Assembly (NCBI GenBank): GCA_030054035.1 | Contig: JASGCS010000004.1 | Coordinates: forward strand, 17,076 to 81,075 | From: Candidatus Methylacidiphilales bacterium | GTDB taxonomy: Bacteria > Pseudomonadota > Gammaproteobacteria > JASGCS01 | Length of the DNA: 64,000 bases | Direction of reading: 5' to 3' | Shown: piece after piece, positions 44,893 through 52,507 of the stretch | How the letters are laid out: each line of letters begins with the position of its first letter | How positions within the stretch are numbered: position 1 is the stretch's first letter | Program-made: the position numbers and the translations under genes | The notes under the pieces: model-generated | Database searches by the model: none | The model's input: only the letters and a program-made list of their open reading frames with translations | What the model was told of the DNA's origin: nothing

Positions 44893-46093
44893 AGCTCTAG
44901 AAGGTATCAAAGTATTAGAATTAACTTCCGTAGTGCTCGGCCCCTACGCGTGCCAACTACTCGGGGATTTGGGTGCAGACATTATTAAAGTAGAGCCACC
45001 CAGTGGCGATACCAACCGATACCTTGGAGCATACAAACAAACTCCTTCAATGTCAGCTCTGTTTATGAGTTGCAATCGCAATAAACGAAGTATCGTCATT
45101 GATCTCAAACATCCAGAAGCAAAAGCAATCCTAGAGGACCTGGCCAGACATTGTGATGTGTTCATCCACAATTTTAGGCCTCAAGCTATGAAAAAACTTG
45201 GCCTTAGTTATCAAGACATCAAAAAAGTAAATAACAAAATCATTTACTGCGGCAGTTATGGATATAGTATCCAAGGACCCTATGGAGAGAAAGGTGCGCT
45301 TGATGATTCAATCCAGGCTGCCAGTGGTATCGCAATGGCAATGGCAATGAATACCCCTGACCAGCAACCGGCATATCTTCCCACCGTAATCGCAGATAAA
45401 ACCACAGGGCTTATGGTCGCCCAATCAGTACTCGCGGCACTGTTTTACCGAGAACGACATGGACATGGTCAAGAAATAGAAGTGCCGATGTTTGAAACCA
45501 CGGTCTCCTACCTAATGATTGAACATCAGTGGGGTATGTGCTTTGATCCCCCACTCGGCGAAGCAGGGTATTCCAGAATTCTAAGTAAAAATAGGAAACC
45601 CTATAAAACTAAAGATGGTTATCTAGCGGTGCTTCCCTATTGGGACAATCACTGGGGACTCTTCTGCGACATAGCCAACCGTGAAGATTTAACCACCAAT
45701 CCTAAGTTCAACACCATGAAAGCAAGAGTAGATAACATTGATGAAACTTGCAAGCATATAGAAGATATTATTAAAACCAAAACTACTCAAGACTGGCTAG
45801 ATGCATTTAAGCCAACTAATATTCCCCACATGATCGTTAACACATTCCAGGATCTATTCAGTGATCCTCATCTCACCCAGAGCAACTACTGGATTACCAA
45901 ACAACACCAAAGCGAAGGTTCATTACGATTTGCCAAACCACCAGCAAACTTTTCGCACACTCCATCGCAGATTGATAAGCTCCCCCCGCATCTCGGAGAA
46001 CATACAGAAGAAATTCTACAAGAAATCGGCTATCCTGACGCCACCATTCAGGATCTAATTACAAAAAAAGTTTGCAAAAAAGCCAAGCTTTGA
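44885..46093 (+). CDS. CaiB/BaiF-type (family III) CoA-transferase
   Basis: The third family III CoA-transferase in 11 kb, 402 residues. LGPYACQLLGDLGADIIKVEP (in part), CNRNKRSIVIDLKHPEAK and the catalytic-Asp region PTVIADKTTGLMVAQSVLAAL are visible. It ends the 41526-46093 operon. The stop codon lies inside the loop of an intrinsic terminator that serves the convergent gene. Confidence 0.9.
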   Translation: MPKALEGIKVLELTSVVLGPYACQLLGDLGADIIKVEPPSGDTNRYLGAYKQTPSMSALFMSCNRNKRSIVIDLKHPEAKAILEDLARHCDVFIHNFRPQAMKKLGLSYQDIKKVNNKIIYCGSYGYSIQGPYGEKGALDDSIQAASGIAMAMAMNTPDQQPAYLPTVIADKTTGLMVAQSVLAALFYRERHGHGQEIEVPMFETTVSYLMIEHQWGMCFDPPLGEAGYSRILSKNRKPYKTKDGYLAVLPYWDNHWGLFCDIANREDLTTNPKFNTMKARVDNIDETCKHIEDIIKTKTTQDWLDAFKPTNIPHMIVNTFQDLFSDPHLTQSNYWITKQHQSEGSLRFAKPPANFSHTPSQIDKLPPHLGEHTEEILQEIGYPDATIQDLITKKVCKKAKL

Positions 46094-46116
46094 CATGGGT
46101 AGCAACGCTTGGCTTT
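46079..46116 (-). terminator. Intrinsic terminator for the convergent minus-strand gene
   Basis: Perfect 10-bp arms AAAGCCAAGC (46079-46088) and GCTTGGCTTT (46107-46116) with an 18-nt loop. Read on the minus strand the hairpin is followed by six T and a second T-run, a classic terminator for the gene ending at 46126. It overlaps the last codons of the plus-strand CoA-transferase. Confidence 0.85.
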
Positions 46117-46125
46117 GATGATAGG

Positions 46126-47229
46126 TTAGTGGTAAGAAACTAAATTAAGCTCAACGAGATCTAAAACAACCTTAGAAACTTTTTCAATAATCGGCACTGC
46201 GGCATTTGCCCAGCTTACATTAAAGGTGTCTGTGTGATAATCTCTTTTTGTAATGATGTTTTTACCAAGGACTGCCTTTAACTGATAATTCATTCTATAT
46301 TCCCAAGTATATACCGCATAACTAATTTTACTCTTGTGGTCAATCTGCATATAGATAGTGTCTGGGCTTTTACCTTTAGGCAATTCACTCACATAGGTGA
46401 TATTCTTGTAGCCATTCCCACTCAGTACATTTGCAATTTTTTCATCAAAACTTTTCTTAAGTTGATTAACTGATTGGCTTACATCAAAGGAGTACCAATT
46501 ACCCGTACCTGATCCAACATCATTCAAAAATATTACTATTTTTACTTGCCCTTTAATATTTTTGAGTTCCTTATTAGCCTGATTTTTAAGAGGGTAGAGA
46601 CTGGCTGCGTCTGTCAAGGTAGTAGTGGAGTTTTTGACAAGTTGCTCATAGAGCTTTTTGTGATCACTTAATAAATCCTTATCATATTTGATAACTCTTA
46701 GGTAATCTGCTAGACACAGGAGTGCGTTTGAAAAACATGTATTTTGATCATCCTTATATTTTGAAATTCTTTCAAAAGTAGTAACTACCGTATCAATTAC
46801 ATTATTTTTTACCACTGTTGCGTCAACACTCGCTAAAACAAAGTAGTCATCCCCATCATTACCTACCACATACTTTTCAAACTGTACTGCAGGATAGACA
46901 AACTGCTCTAGATCATCGCTACTAAATGAAGAAGTATATTTACTTTTGTACTGGGATAATAATTTTTCTCGTAATTTATTTTGACAAGTAGATCTTGCTT
47001 TTTGCTTACCTATTTCTTCGCCTTCATCGGTGTCAATATCTTCACTGCATGCATAATATAATTTATTTTCACTAACTGGAAGTTTGCTTGAAGACATCCA
47101 ATCAGGCTTACCTTCAATAAATTCTTCTTCCAGGTCATCGTTTGCAATCGCGACAGAACACAGAAGCGATAAACTTAATGTGTATAACCATATTGCCATT
47201 GTATTTTTATTTAATTTAATCTGAGTCAT
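46126..47229 (-). CDS. Exported protein, LPP20-like domain suspected
   Basis: A 367-residue protein with a signal peptide (AIWLYTLSLSLLCSVAIA) and no lipobox Cys. The mature N-terminus begins DDLEEEFIEGKPDWMSSSK. The GKQKARSTCQNKLREKLLSQY segment and the following QFEKYVVGNDGDDYFVLASVD resemble LPP20-family modules, in which an Ala-rich helix precedes a strand (both quoted within the length limit in part). A GGAG ribosome binding site precedes the ATG. Function unknown. Transcribed away from the DUF2177 gene. Confidence 0.6.
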   Translation of the reverse strand: MTQIKLNKNTMAIWLYTLSLSLLCSVAIANDDLEEEFIEGKPDWMSSSKLPVSENKLYYACSEDIDTDEGEEIGKQKARSTCQNKLREKLLSQYKSKYTSSFSSDDLEQFVYPAVQFEKYVVGNDGDDYFVLASVDATVVKNNVIDTVVTTFERISKYKDDQNTCFSNALLCLADYLRVIKYDKDLLSDHKKLYEQLVKNSTTTLTDAASLYPLKNQANKELKNIKGQVKIVIFLNDVGSGTGNWYSFDVSQSVNQLKKSFDEKIANVLSGNGYKNITYVSELPKGKSPDTIYMQIDHKSKISYAVYTWEYRMNYQLKAVLGKNIITKRDYHTDTFNVSWANAAVPIIEKVSKVVLDLVELNLVSYH

Positions 47230-47296
47230 ATTATTTCTCCATGATAATTATAAAAATATTATAGTACAATGTATTTATGAAAATTAACATATATTT
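47230..47296. promoter_or_regulatory. Divergent promoter region with a 7-codon leaderless upstream ORF
   Basis: On the plus strand TACAAT (47265-47270) places the start point at the ATG at 47277. That ATG opens a seven-codon reading frame (MKINIYL) whose TGA overlaps the DUF2177 ATG at 47297 as ATGA. On the minus strand two TATAAT boxes precede the gene ending at 46126. Confidence 0.45.
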
Positions 47297-47704
47297 ATGA
47301 AAATAATCAAGCCATTTTTAATCGCATTACCCATATTTATAACAATAGACTATCTCTGGCTAGGAGTGTTAGCTAAAGATTTTTACTTTAATCAAGCAGG
47401 ACACCTGCTAAAACAAGAGTTTAACCTCATAGCAGCAGTTTCCTTTTACATTATTTACAACCTAGGGCTCATCATCTTCGTAATACAACCATCACTCCAG
47501 ATCAATTGCCCTAGACACGCTATTTCCTGCGGGGCTTTTTTTGGACTAGTCACCTATTCCACCCTAGACCTCACCAACCTTGCCATCCTCAAGGACTGGC
47601 CACTTCACCTATCAATTGTTGATATGCTTTGGGGAACCATACTAACAGCTATCGTCTCTGCCATCACTTTTTTCACCGCAAGACAACTCATAAAAACCAA
47701 TTGA
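47297..47704 (+). CDS. DUF2177 membrane protein
   Basis: A 135-residue protein with four hydrophobic helices. Its opening LPIFITIDYLWLGVLAKDFY and the later FFGLVTYSTLDLTNLAILKDW are characteristic of DUF2177 (YbhN-unrelated small membrane proteins of unknown function). It has no Shine-Dalgarno sequence; translation may depend on the overlapping seven-codon ORF before it. Its stop overlaps the TTG start of the DUF4266 gene. Confidence 0.82.
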   Translation: MKIIKPFLIALPIFITIDYLWLGVLAKDFYFNQAGHLLKQEFNLIAAVSFYIIYNLGLIIFVIQPSLQINCPRHAISCGAFFGLVTYSTLDLTNLAILKDWPLHLSIVDMLWGTILTAIVSAITFFTARQLIKTN

Positions 47705-47925
47705 AACACACCATACACAATCTACTAGCAATGCTCACCATAGCACTTGTAATAGCAGCATGTACCCCAATCACACAACCATCTGAACGATCCATCCTTG
47801 CCAGACCAAACATGAACCCCAAATACCGAGCAGTACATGACTCAACAGATGACCATATCTACTTCTCAAAAGAAGGGTCAAGTGGGGGCAGGGGATTTAG
47901 TGGTGGTGGTTGTGGGTGTAATTAA
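47701..47925 (+). CDS. DUF4266 small lipoprotein
   Basis: I place the start at TTG 47701, overlapping the DUF2177 stop (TTGA). This gives a 74-residue lipoprotein with signal AMLTIALVIAAC. A longer reading from 47629 has no signal peptide and overlaps DUF2177. The C-terminus DDHIYFSKEGSSGGRGFSGG ending in CGCN is the DUF4266 signature. Family members are usually next to DUF3570 and TlpA genes, which here lie at 16949-18722. It ends 86 bp before the first CRISPR repeat. Confidence 0.8.
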   Translation: MKHTIHNLLAMLTIALVIAACTPITQPSERSILARPNMNPKYRAVHDSTDDHIYFSKEGSSGGRGFSGGGCGCN

Positions 47926-48011
47926 GAGTTAATGTTGCATACATATTAAACACCAACCAATGTATCAATTGATACTAAGATTTCTTCTGAAGATATACCT
48001 AGATACTTGAA
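47926..48011 (+). promoter_or_regulatory. Presumed CRISPR leader with palindrome and degenerate anti-repeat
   Basis: It contains a perfect 14-bp palindrome GTATCAATTGATAC (47962-47975), whose right half includes the repeat's own last eight bases ATTGATAC. TTGATA (47969-47974) and TATACC (47994-47999) form a possible promoter for the array. The stretch 47950-47966 matches the reverse complement of the first 17 repeat bases at 13 of 17 positions. Leader assignment follows from repeat polarity and tracrRNA pairing. Confidence 0.5.
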
Positions 48012-50353
48012 GTTTCAATGGCTGGTGTGTGTGATACACTATTGATACAGGCGAAGTAAGCAATAATAAAATTAGCTACAAAGTTTCAATGGCTGGTGTG
48101 TGTGATACACTATTGATACTTGCTATATCGTACTTTTGCATTATTGCATTAGCTGTTTCAATGGCTGGTGTGTGTGATACACTATTGATACGTGGTTTCA
48201 ATTTTTGTTTTGATTGCTTCTAATACGTTTCAATGGCTGGTGTGTGTGATACACTATTGATACGTGGTAGACATCTATTGTTTTGTTGTTGATAGTGGTT
48301 TCAATGGCTGGTGTGTGTGATACACTATTGATACAATGAAACTGATTTATTCTTACGCCATGTAATACCGTTTCAATGGCTGGTGTGTGTGATACACTAT
48401 TGATACGAAGTTAGAAAAGCTTTATCCAAGTATTTTTACACAGTTTCAATGGCTGGTGTGTGTGATACACTATTGATACTAAATAAGCCCAGTTCCAAAC
48501 GAATTGTTTGCGTGTTTCAATGGCTGGTGTGTGTGATACACTATTGATACCATGTGTATGATGACGACGATGCAAATCAGGTACGGTTTCAATGGCTGGT
48601 GTGTGTGATACACTATTGATACCAACGATTACATTTTCTAATATTGAAACTATTAGGTTTCAATGGCTGGTGTGTGTGATACACTATTGATACTTTTTCC
48701 TCGCATTATTACACTATAGTTCGTACTGTTTCAATGGCTGGTGTGTGTGATACACTATTGATACACAGTTATATGAATGAAAACAAACAATTGGTAATAG
48801 TTTCAATGGCTGGTGTGTGTGATACACTATTGATACCATATAAGAATATACCGATTTTGCAACCAGCCCTTGTTTCAATGGCTGGTGTGTGTGATACACT
48901 ATTGATACACCCATTTATCAAGATTTCTTTTTGCAGTCTGATGGTTTCAATGGCTGGTGTGTGTGATACACTATTGATACGCAACTAGAAAATATCTTTC
49001 GCAAACAAGCAACTGTTTCAATGGCTGGTGTGTGTGATACACTATTGATACCGAACATCAAGTTTTTATGGAGGCATCAGAAAAAGTTTCAATGGCTGGT
49101 GTGTGTGATACACTATTGATACTAACGCTGGTACGCTATTACGTTTTTATGAAAAACAGTTTCAATGGCTGGTGTGTGTGATACACTATTGATACCAACG
49201 AAAAAGAGTACTCAAATGCTTTTTATTGTGGTTTCAATGGCTGGTGTGTGTGATACACTATTGATACTGAGACCATGATACATAATTTTATATTAGAAAA
49301 GGTGTTTCAATGGCTGGTGTGTGTGATACACTATTGATACAGTATTTTAACTACTTCAGTACGACCATTATATGGTTTCAATGGCTGGTGTGTGTGATAC
49401 ACTATTGATACTAGAGACAAAAACGGAAACGAACACCTTTTTAGAGAGTTTCAATGGCTGGTGTGTGTGATACACTATTGATACACTTTCAGATACTTGA
49501 GTAGTTTGATGCACTAAATGGTTTCAATGGCTGGTGTGTGTGATACACTATTGATACAGTCAATCCTGTAAATACAGTAGGAGTTATGGGCAAGTTTCAA
49601 TGGCTGGTGTGTGTGATACACTATTGATACCGAATGCCACACTGCATAAGCCCCACTTCCTGCGAAGTTTCAATGGCTGGTGTGTGTGATACACTATTGA
49701 TACTATCGTTTATAAAACTAAAGAAGAAAAGAAGTATCTGTTTCAATGGCTGGTGTGTGTGATACACTATTGATACTCATGCTACTGATTCATCTTGTGG
49801 TCGTCGTTCATCGTTTCAATGGCTGGTGTGTGTGATACACTATTGATACATAAGTAGCAAAGTCAGAATATGTACGTTTTATGTTTCAATGGCTGGTGTG
49901 TGTGATACACTATTGATACATTTTATTGTTCCGCTTGACGCAGAAATAAATGCAGGTTTCAATGGCTGGTGTGTGTGATACACTATTGATACGCAGTGAG
50001 ACTAGGATCTGCTTGTGTGATTTCACTGTTTCAATGGCTGGTGTGTGTGATACACTATTGATACCTATCTTAGTTTTGTTGTATCCGATTCCACTAGTCC
50101 GTTTCAATGGCTGGTGTGTGTGATACACTATTGATACATAACTTATCTTTGAAATCTACTTCTTTAGTGTAGTTTCAATGGCTGGTGTGTGTGATACACT
50201 ATTGATACTTATCATCTCTTTAGAAATGGTGTTGAACTCACCAAGTTTCAATGGCTGGTGTGTGTGATACACTATTGATACCTTAAAGAGGATATGCAGA
50301 AATTTTTTATCTTTACGTTTCAATGGCTGGTGTGTGTGATACACTATTGATAC
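48012..50353 (+). CRISPR. CRISPR array, 33 identical 37-bp repeats and 32 spacers (type II-B)
   Basis: Counted by eye: repeats start at 48012, 48083, 48155 and so on to 50317; all 33 copies look identical. The repeat begins GTTTCAATGGCTGG, continues TGTGTGTGATACA and ends CTATTGATAC. Its ends form an imperfect inverted repeat. Spacers are 33-36 bp and none is duplicated. The GTTTCA start matches type II-B repeats of Francisella and Legionella read in the crRNA direction, so the array should be transcribed on the plus strand. There is no degenerate terminal repeat at either end, consistent with an active array. Confidence 0.98.
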
Positions 50354-50470
50354 CCCTCAAATTATGCTGTGAAAATTGGCTATTTTGAGGTATTTTAAGA
50401 AAGTTATTTTCTCAAGTAGTTGTGTTGTATGAAAATCATAGTTTCTTGAGAAGATATAGTATAATAAATT
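50354..50470 (+). promoter_or_regulatory. Array-tracrRNA spacer with two hairpins and the tracrRNA -10
   Basis: CCTCAAA (50355-50361) and TTTGAGG (50384-50390) can fold just after the last repeat and may end the array transcript. TTCTCAAG (50409-50416) and CTTGAGAA (50445-50452) form a second pair with a long loop. TATAAT at 50460-50465 is the presumed tracrRNA -10; no clear -35 is seen. In F. novicida the scaRNA gene lies in the equivalent place, so a further small RNA is possible but not shown. Confidence 0.5.
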
Positions 50471-50551
50471 ATCACACACATGATGCCTTGTAATCATCTA
50501 AAAGCACCAATGGTGAAATTCCCTCTGTAAATACATGGAATATAGTTTTTT
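50471..50551 (+). ncRNA. tracrRNA of the type II-B system
   Basis: The anti-repeat TATCACACACA (50470-50480) pairs perfectly over 11 bases with TGTGTGTGATA of the repeat; after an internal loop, GCC pairs with GGC and TTG with CAA. The following GTAATCATCTAAAAG is almost the GUAAUCAUUUAAAAG of the F. novicida tracrRNA as I recall it, and CCCTCTGT matches its ACCUCUGU. Downstream are a CACC/GGTG hairpin (50505-50515) and an ATTCC/GGAAT stem (50518-50541) followed by six T. A TATAAT box six bases upstream sets the start. The terminator T-run overlaps the cas4 stop codon on the other strand. Confidence 0.9.
50518..50551 (+). terminator. tracrRNA intrinsic terminator
   Basis: ATTCC (50518-50522) pairs with GGAAT (50537-50541), followed by ATAG and a run of six T (50546-50551). 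The T-run contains the cas4 stop codon in antisense. Confidence 0.75.
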
Positions 50552-51161
50552 ATCTGTCATTGCAATAGTTTAAGTACTCGCATTGAGAGCATTGATTTTG
50601 CGTAGCTGAGGAATTCGGTTTTAAGCCGTTTCTTAAGTTTGCAATTATCTTTAAGGTAATTTGTTTTACCAAAAGTTTTTCTTTTTCTTGAATTACATGG
50701 TGATATGGTTTATGACTATTACCAGTAATAATAAAAAAGCTGTTACATTTTTTATTAAAATGTTTTGAAGCCAACATTGAGTATGCTGTTAGTTGGGCTA
50801 TATCTCCCTTTTTTATGTTGTATAACTTGAAATCTACGGGAAATATTTCATCATTTGTTTCAATTACCCCATCCATAATACCGTGTAATTGTAGTTCGTC
50901 ATCCTGAAGAGGGACCTTAAAATGCAACTTACCGGTAAGCAGATTAAATCTGCTTAAACTTCTTCGTTTAAATAAGTGTTGCTGTATTTTTTCATAAGTC
51001 AATCCTTGTTTTGTCCAAATTGGTTTAGTGGGTTTTAATTCTAAAAGCAACTCATAGTACGGTATTCTAGGGCAAAATATATGTTGCCTTAAGTAATGAA
51101 TAGGAACACTTACATTAGATTGTGCCACTTTCTTCCCAGTCATTAAAATTGTAATTGTCAT
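50550..51161 (-). CDS. cas4: CRISPR-associated protein Cas4
   Basis: A 203-residue PD-(D/E)XK nuclease of CRISPR adaptation, which trims prespacers and helps PAM selection. Cys30 (IFCPR) and Cys191, Cys194 and Cys200 (CSQCEYLNYC) can bind the Fe-S cluster. Asp97 (IMDGVIE), Asp110 and Lys112 (PVDFK) and QLTAYSM form the nuclease site. Cas4 presence is diagnostic for subtype II-B among type II systems. The start overlaps cas2 by 47 bp; an internal ATG at 51143 would reduce this to 29 bp. No Shine-Dalgarno sequence is evident. Last gene of cas1-cas2-cas4. Confidence 0.95.
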   Translation of the reverse strand: MTITILMTGKKVAQSNVSVPIHYLRQHIFCPRIPYYELLLELKPTKPIWTKQGLTYEKIQQHLFKRRSLSRFNLLTGKLHFKVPLQDDELQLHGIMDGVIETNDEIFPVDFKLYNIKKGDIAQLTAYSMLASKHFNKKCNSFFIITGNSHKPYHHVIQEKEKLLVKQITLKIIANLRNGLKPNSSATQNQCSQCEYLNYCNDR

Positions 51162-51417
51162 AGTTTATGAGAATTGATTTTTTGTCTTTTTTATTAATCA
51201 TTACTCTTGTAGCTAGGAAATAGTCCTCGTCATGTGCGCCTATCACTGCTTTAGCTTGGAAAGAGATGCTATTTAACTCTGCAGTGCTTAAATATCCCCA
51301 AAAAACTGATTTCTGAATTCTAAACAGACCATAATCAAATAGTAGAGAAACGATCTCCTCCCTTTTTTTATTATCTTGAACATCGTAAGCAATTATGTAT
51401 TGTGTTCTTACATTCAT
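51115..51417 (-). CDS. cas2: CRISPR-associated protein Cas2
   Basis: A 100-residue ferredoxin-fold protein: IIAYDVQDNKKREEIVSLL with the conserved Asp after the first strand, and RIQKSVFWGYLS for the second strand. It bridges Cas1 dimers in the integration complex. The gene lies four bases after cas1 and overlaps cas4. Confidence 0.96.
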   Translation of the reverse strand: MNVRTQYIIAYDVQDNKKREEIVSLLFDYGLFRIQKSVFWGYLSTAELNSISFQAKAVIGAHDEDYFLATRVMINKKDKKSILINYDNYNFNDWEESGTI

Positions 51418-51421
51418 AGTT

Positions 51422-52387
51422 TTACCATTTGAATAGGTATGGTTTATATTGAGTGTTATTTACAATCGCACCAGAGAGTTTATAGAGCTGCCTCTGTAAT
51501 ATATGCTCTAGGGCTATTTTTTTGTTTTTATAAAGATACTTGGTTTGAAAAGTGTGTTGAATATTGGAAATTAATGCTTGTTTTATTTCAGTACTCAGCT
51601 CGTTTGAATCGCTCGCTGTATGTTTTAGTTTAGAAACCACTCTGTCAACTACCCATGATCTATATTCCTCAATTATGTCTTGAACTAACGACAGTCTTCC
51701 ATATCTCTGAGAATGAAAAATACCAATATAGGGCTCTAAACCACAATTTAATATCGCATTCATAGCATAGGTGCTCAAAATAGCATAACCAAAATTTAAC
51801 ATCGAGTTGGTTATTTCAGTTGCGCCTCTTCCTTCACGTAAAATGAAAGATGATGGAAATAGCCCATTATTTTTTAATGTAGAAAAATAAATATTTGCTG
51901 CCGAACCTTCTACGCCCATCAATTCTTCCAATGTAAATGTATTTTCTACTAAACTAAGAATTTGTTTTATTTCATCGCATGCGTAGTTAACTTGTTGGTT
52001 TTTATCATTTTTATTGAGATATAAAAGCGTCGCTCTTTGGTTTTTAATTTTCCCAAACATAAACTGTTTTGCAAGTGACAGTCTTAGTGAATATGGTATA
52101 GTAGCTTGTTTTATTTTAAGCATTACATTACCGTGATTATTAATTGAATTTAAAGTTGATACTGGGCCTTTGTAATCACTGATGAATAATTTTATACCTC
52201 TGCTTGAAAGCGCGCAAATAAGGTCGCTTGAAATTGAAACCCCTCTTTTGGCAATATTAATAGTTTTTAATCTATTTAATGGGTATTGTGTTTCACTCTC
52301 ACCATCTTTATCTTTAACAACAACCCTTAGTCGCTGAGATTTAACCCCTATAAAACTGCCAAATTTAACTATTACTATGTGTTTCAA
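51422..52387 (-). CDS. cas1: CRISPR-associated integrase Cas1
   Basis: A 321-residue Cas1 with the metal ligands visible as Glu160 (GVEGSAANIYF), His225 (IGIFHSQRYGRLSL) and Asp237/Glu240 (QDIIEEYR). It integrates new spacers with Cas2. The start codon is TTG. It is first of cas1-cas2-cas4 on the minus strand and divergent from cas9, with 120 bp between them. In F. novicida the four genes face the same way. Confidence 0.97.
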   Translation of the reverse strand: MKHIVIVKFGSFIGVKSQRLRVVVKDKDGESETQYPLNRLKTINIAKRGVSISSDLICALSSRGIKLFISDYKGPVSTLNSINNHGNVMLKIKQATIPYSLRLSLAKQFMFGKIKNQRATLLYLNKNDKNQQVNYACDEIKQILSLVENTFTLEELMGVEGSAANIYFSTLKNNGLFPSSFILREGRGATEITNSMLNFGYAILSTYAMNAILNCGLEPYIGIFHSQRYGRLSLVQDIIEEYRSWVVDRVVSKLKHTASDSNELSTEIKQALISNIQHTFQTKYLYKNKKIALEHILQRQLYKLSGAIVNNTQYKPYLFKW

Positions 52388-52507
52388 GGTGTATATTTAT
52401 GTTGTTTTGTCCTAAGTTTTTGATTATTTCTATTTCCAGAGTGACTTAAATTTGTTAAAAAAATTTATATATATTAAATTCAATTATTGATATAATACAA
52501 TAATTCT
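52388..52507. promoter_or_regulatory. Divergent cas1/cas9 promoter region
   Basis: TATAAT at 52491-52496 lies 11 bases before the cas9 ATG, inside an 8-bp perfect inverted repeat (AATTATTG at 52482-52489, CAATAATT at 52498-52505) whose centre is the -10 itself. Such symmetry could be an operator. There is no Shine-Dalgarno sequence. For cas1 only a weak TAAATA-like box precedes the TTG. Confidence 0.55.

Noticed and set aside
47629..47925. Longer DUF4266 ORF starting at 47629
   Set aside because: The first 24 residues overlap DUF2177 and hide the lipoprotein signal; the TTG at 47701 gives a proper lipobox.
48714..48988. Short ORFs on both strands inside the array (translations with repeated MAGVCDTLLI or NSVSHTPAIET)
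   Set aside because: They are translations of the CRISPR repeat and spacers; each repeat is open in some frames.
49910..50344. Further repeat-encoded ORFs
   Set aside because: Same reason: the protein repeats every 71-73 bp follow the CRISPR units.
48012..50353. Type II-C-like promoter within each repeat
   Set aside because: The repeat contains TTGATA near its end but no convincing -10 at a fixed distance in the spacers.
52381..52392. GTTTCAAGGTGT at the cas1 start, similar to the repeat with five bases deleted
   Set aside because: Only 12 bases match and only with a gap; a 7-mer GTTTCAA is expected by chance several times in this window.
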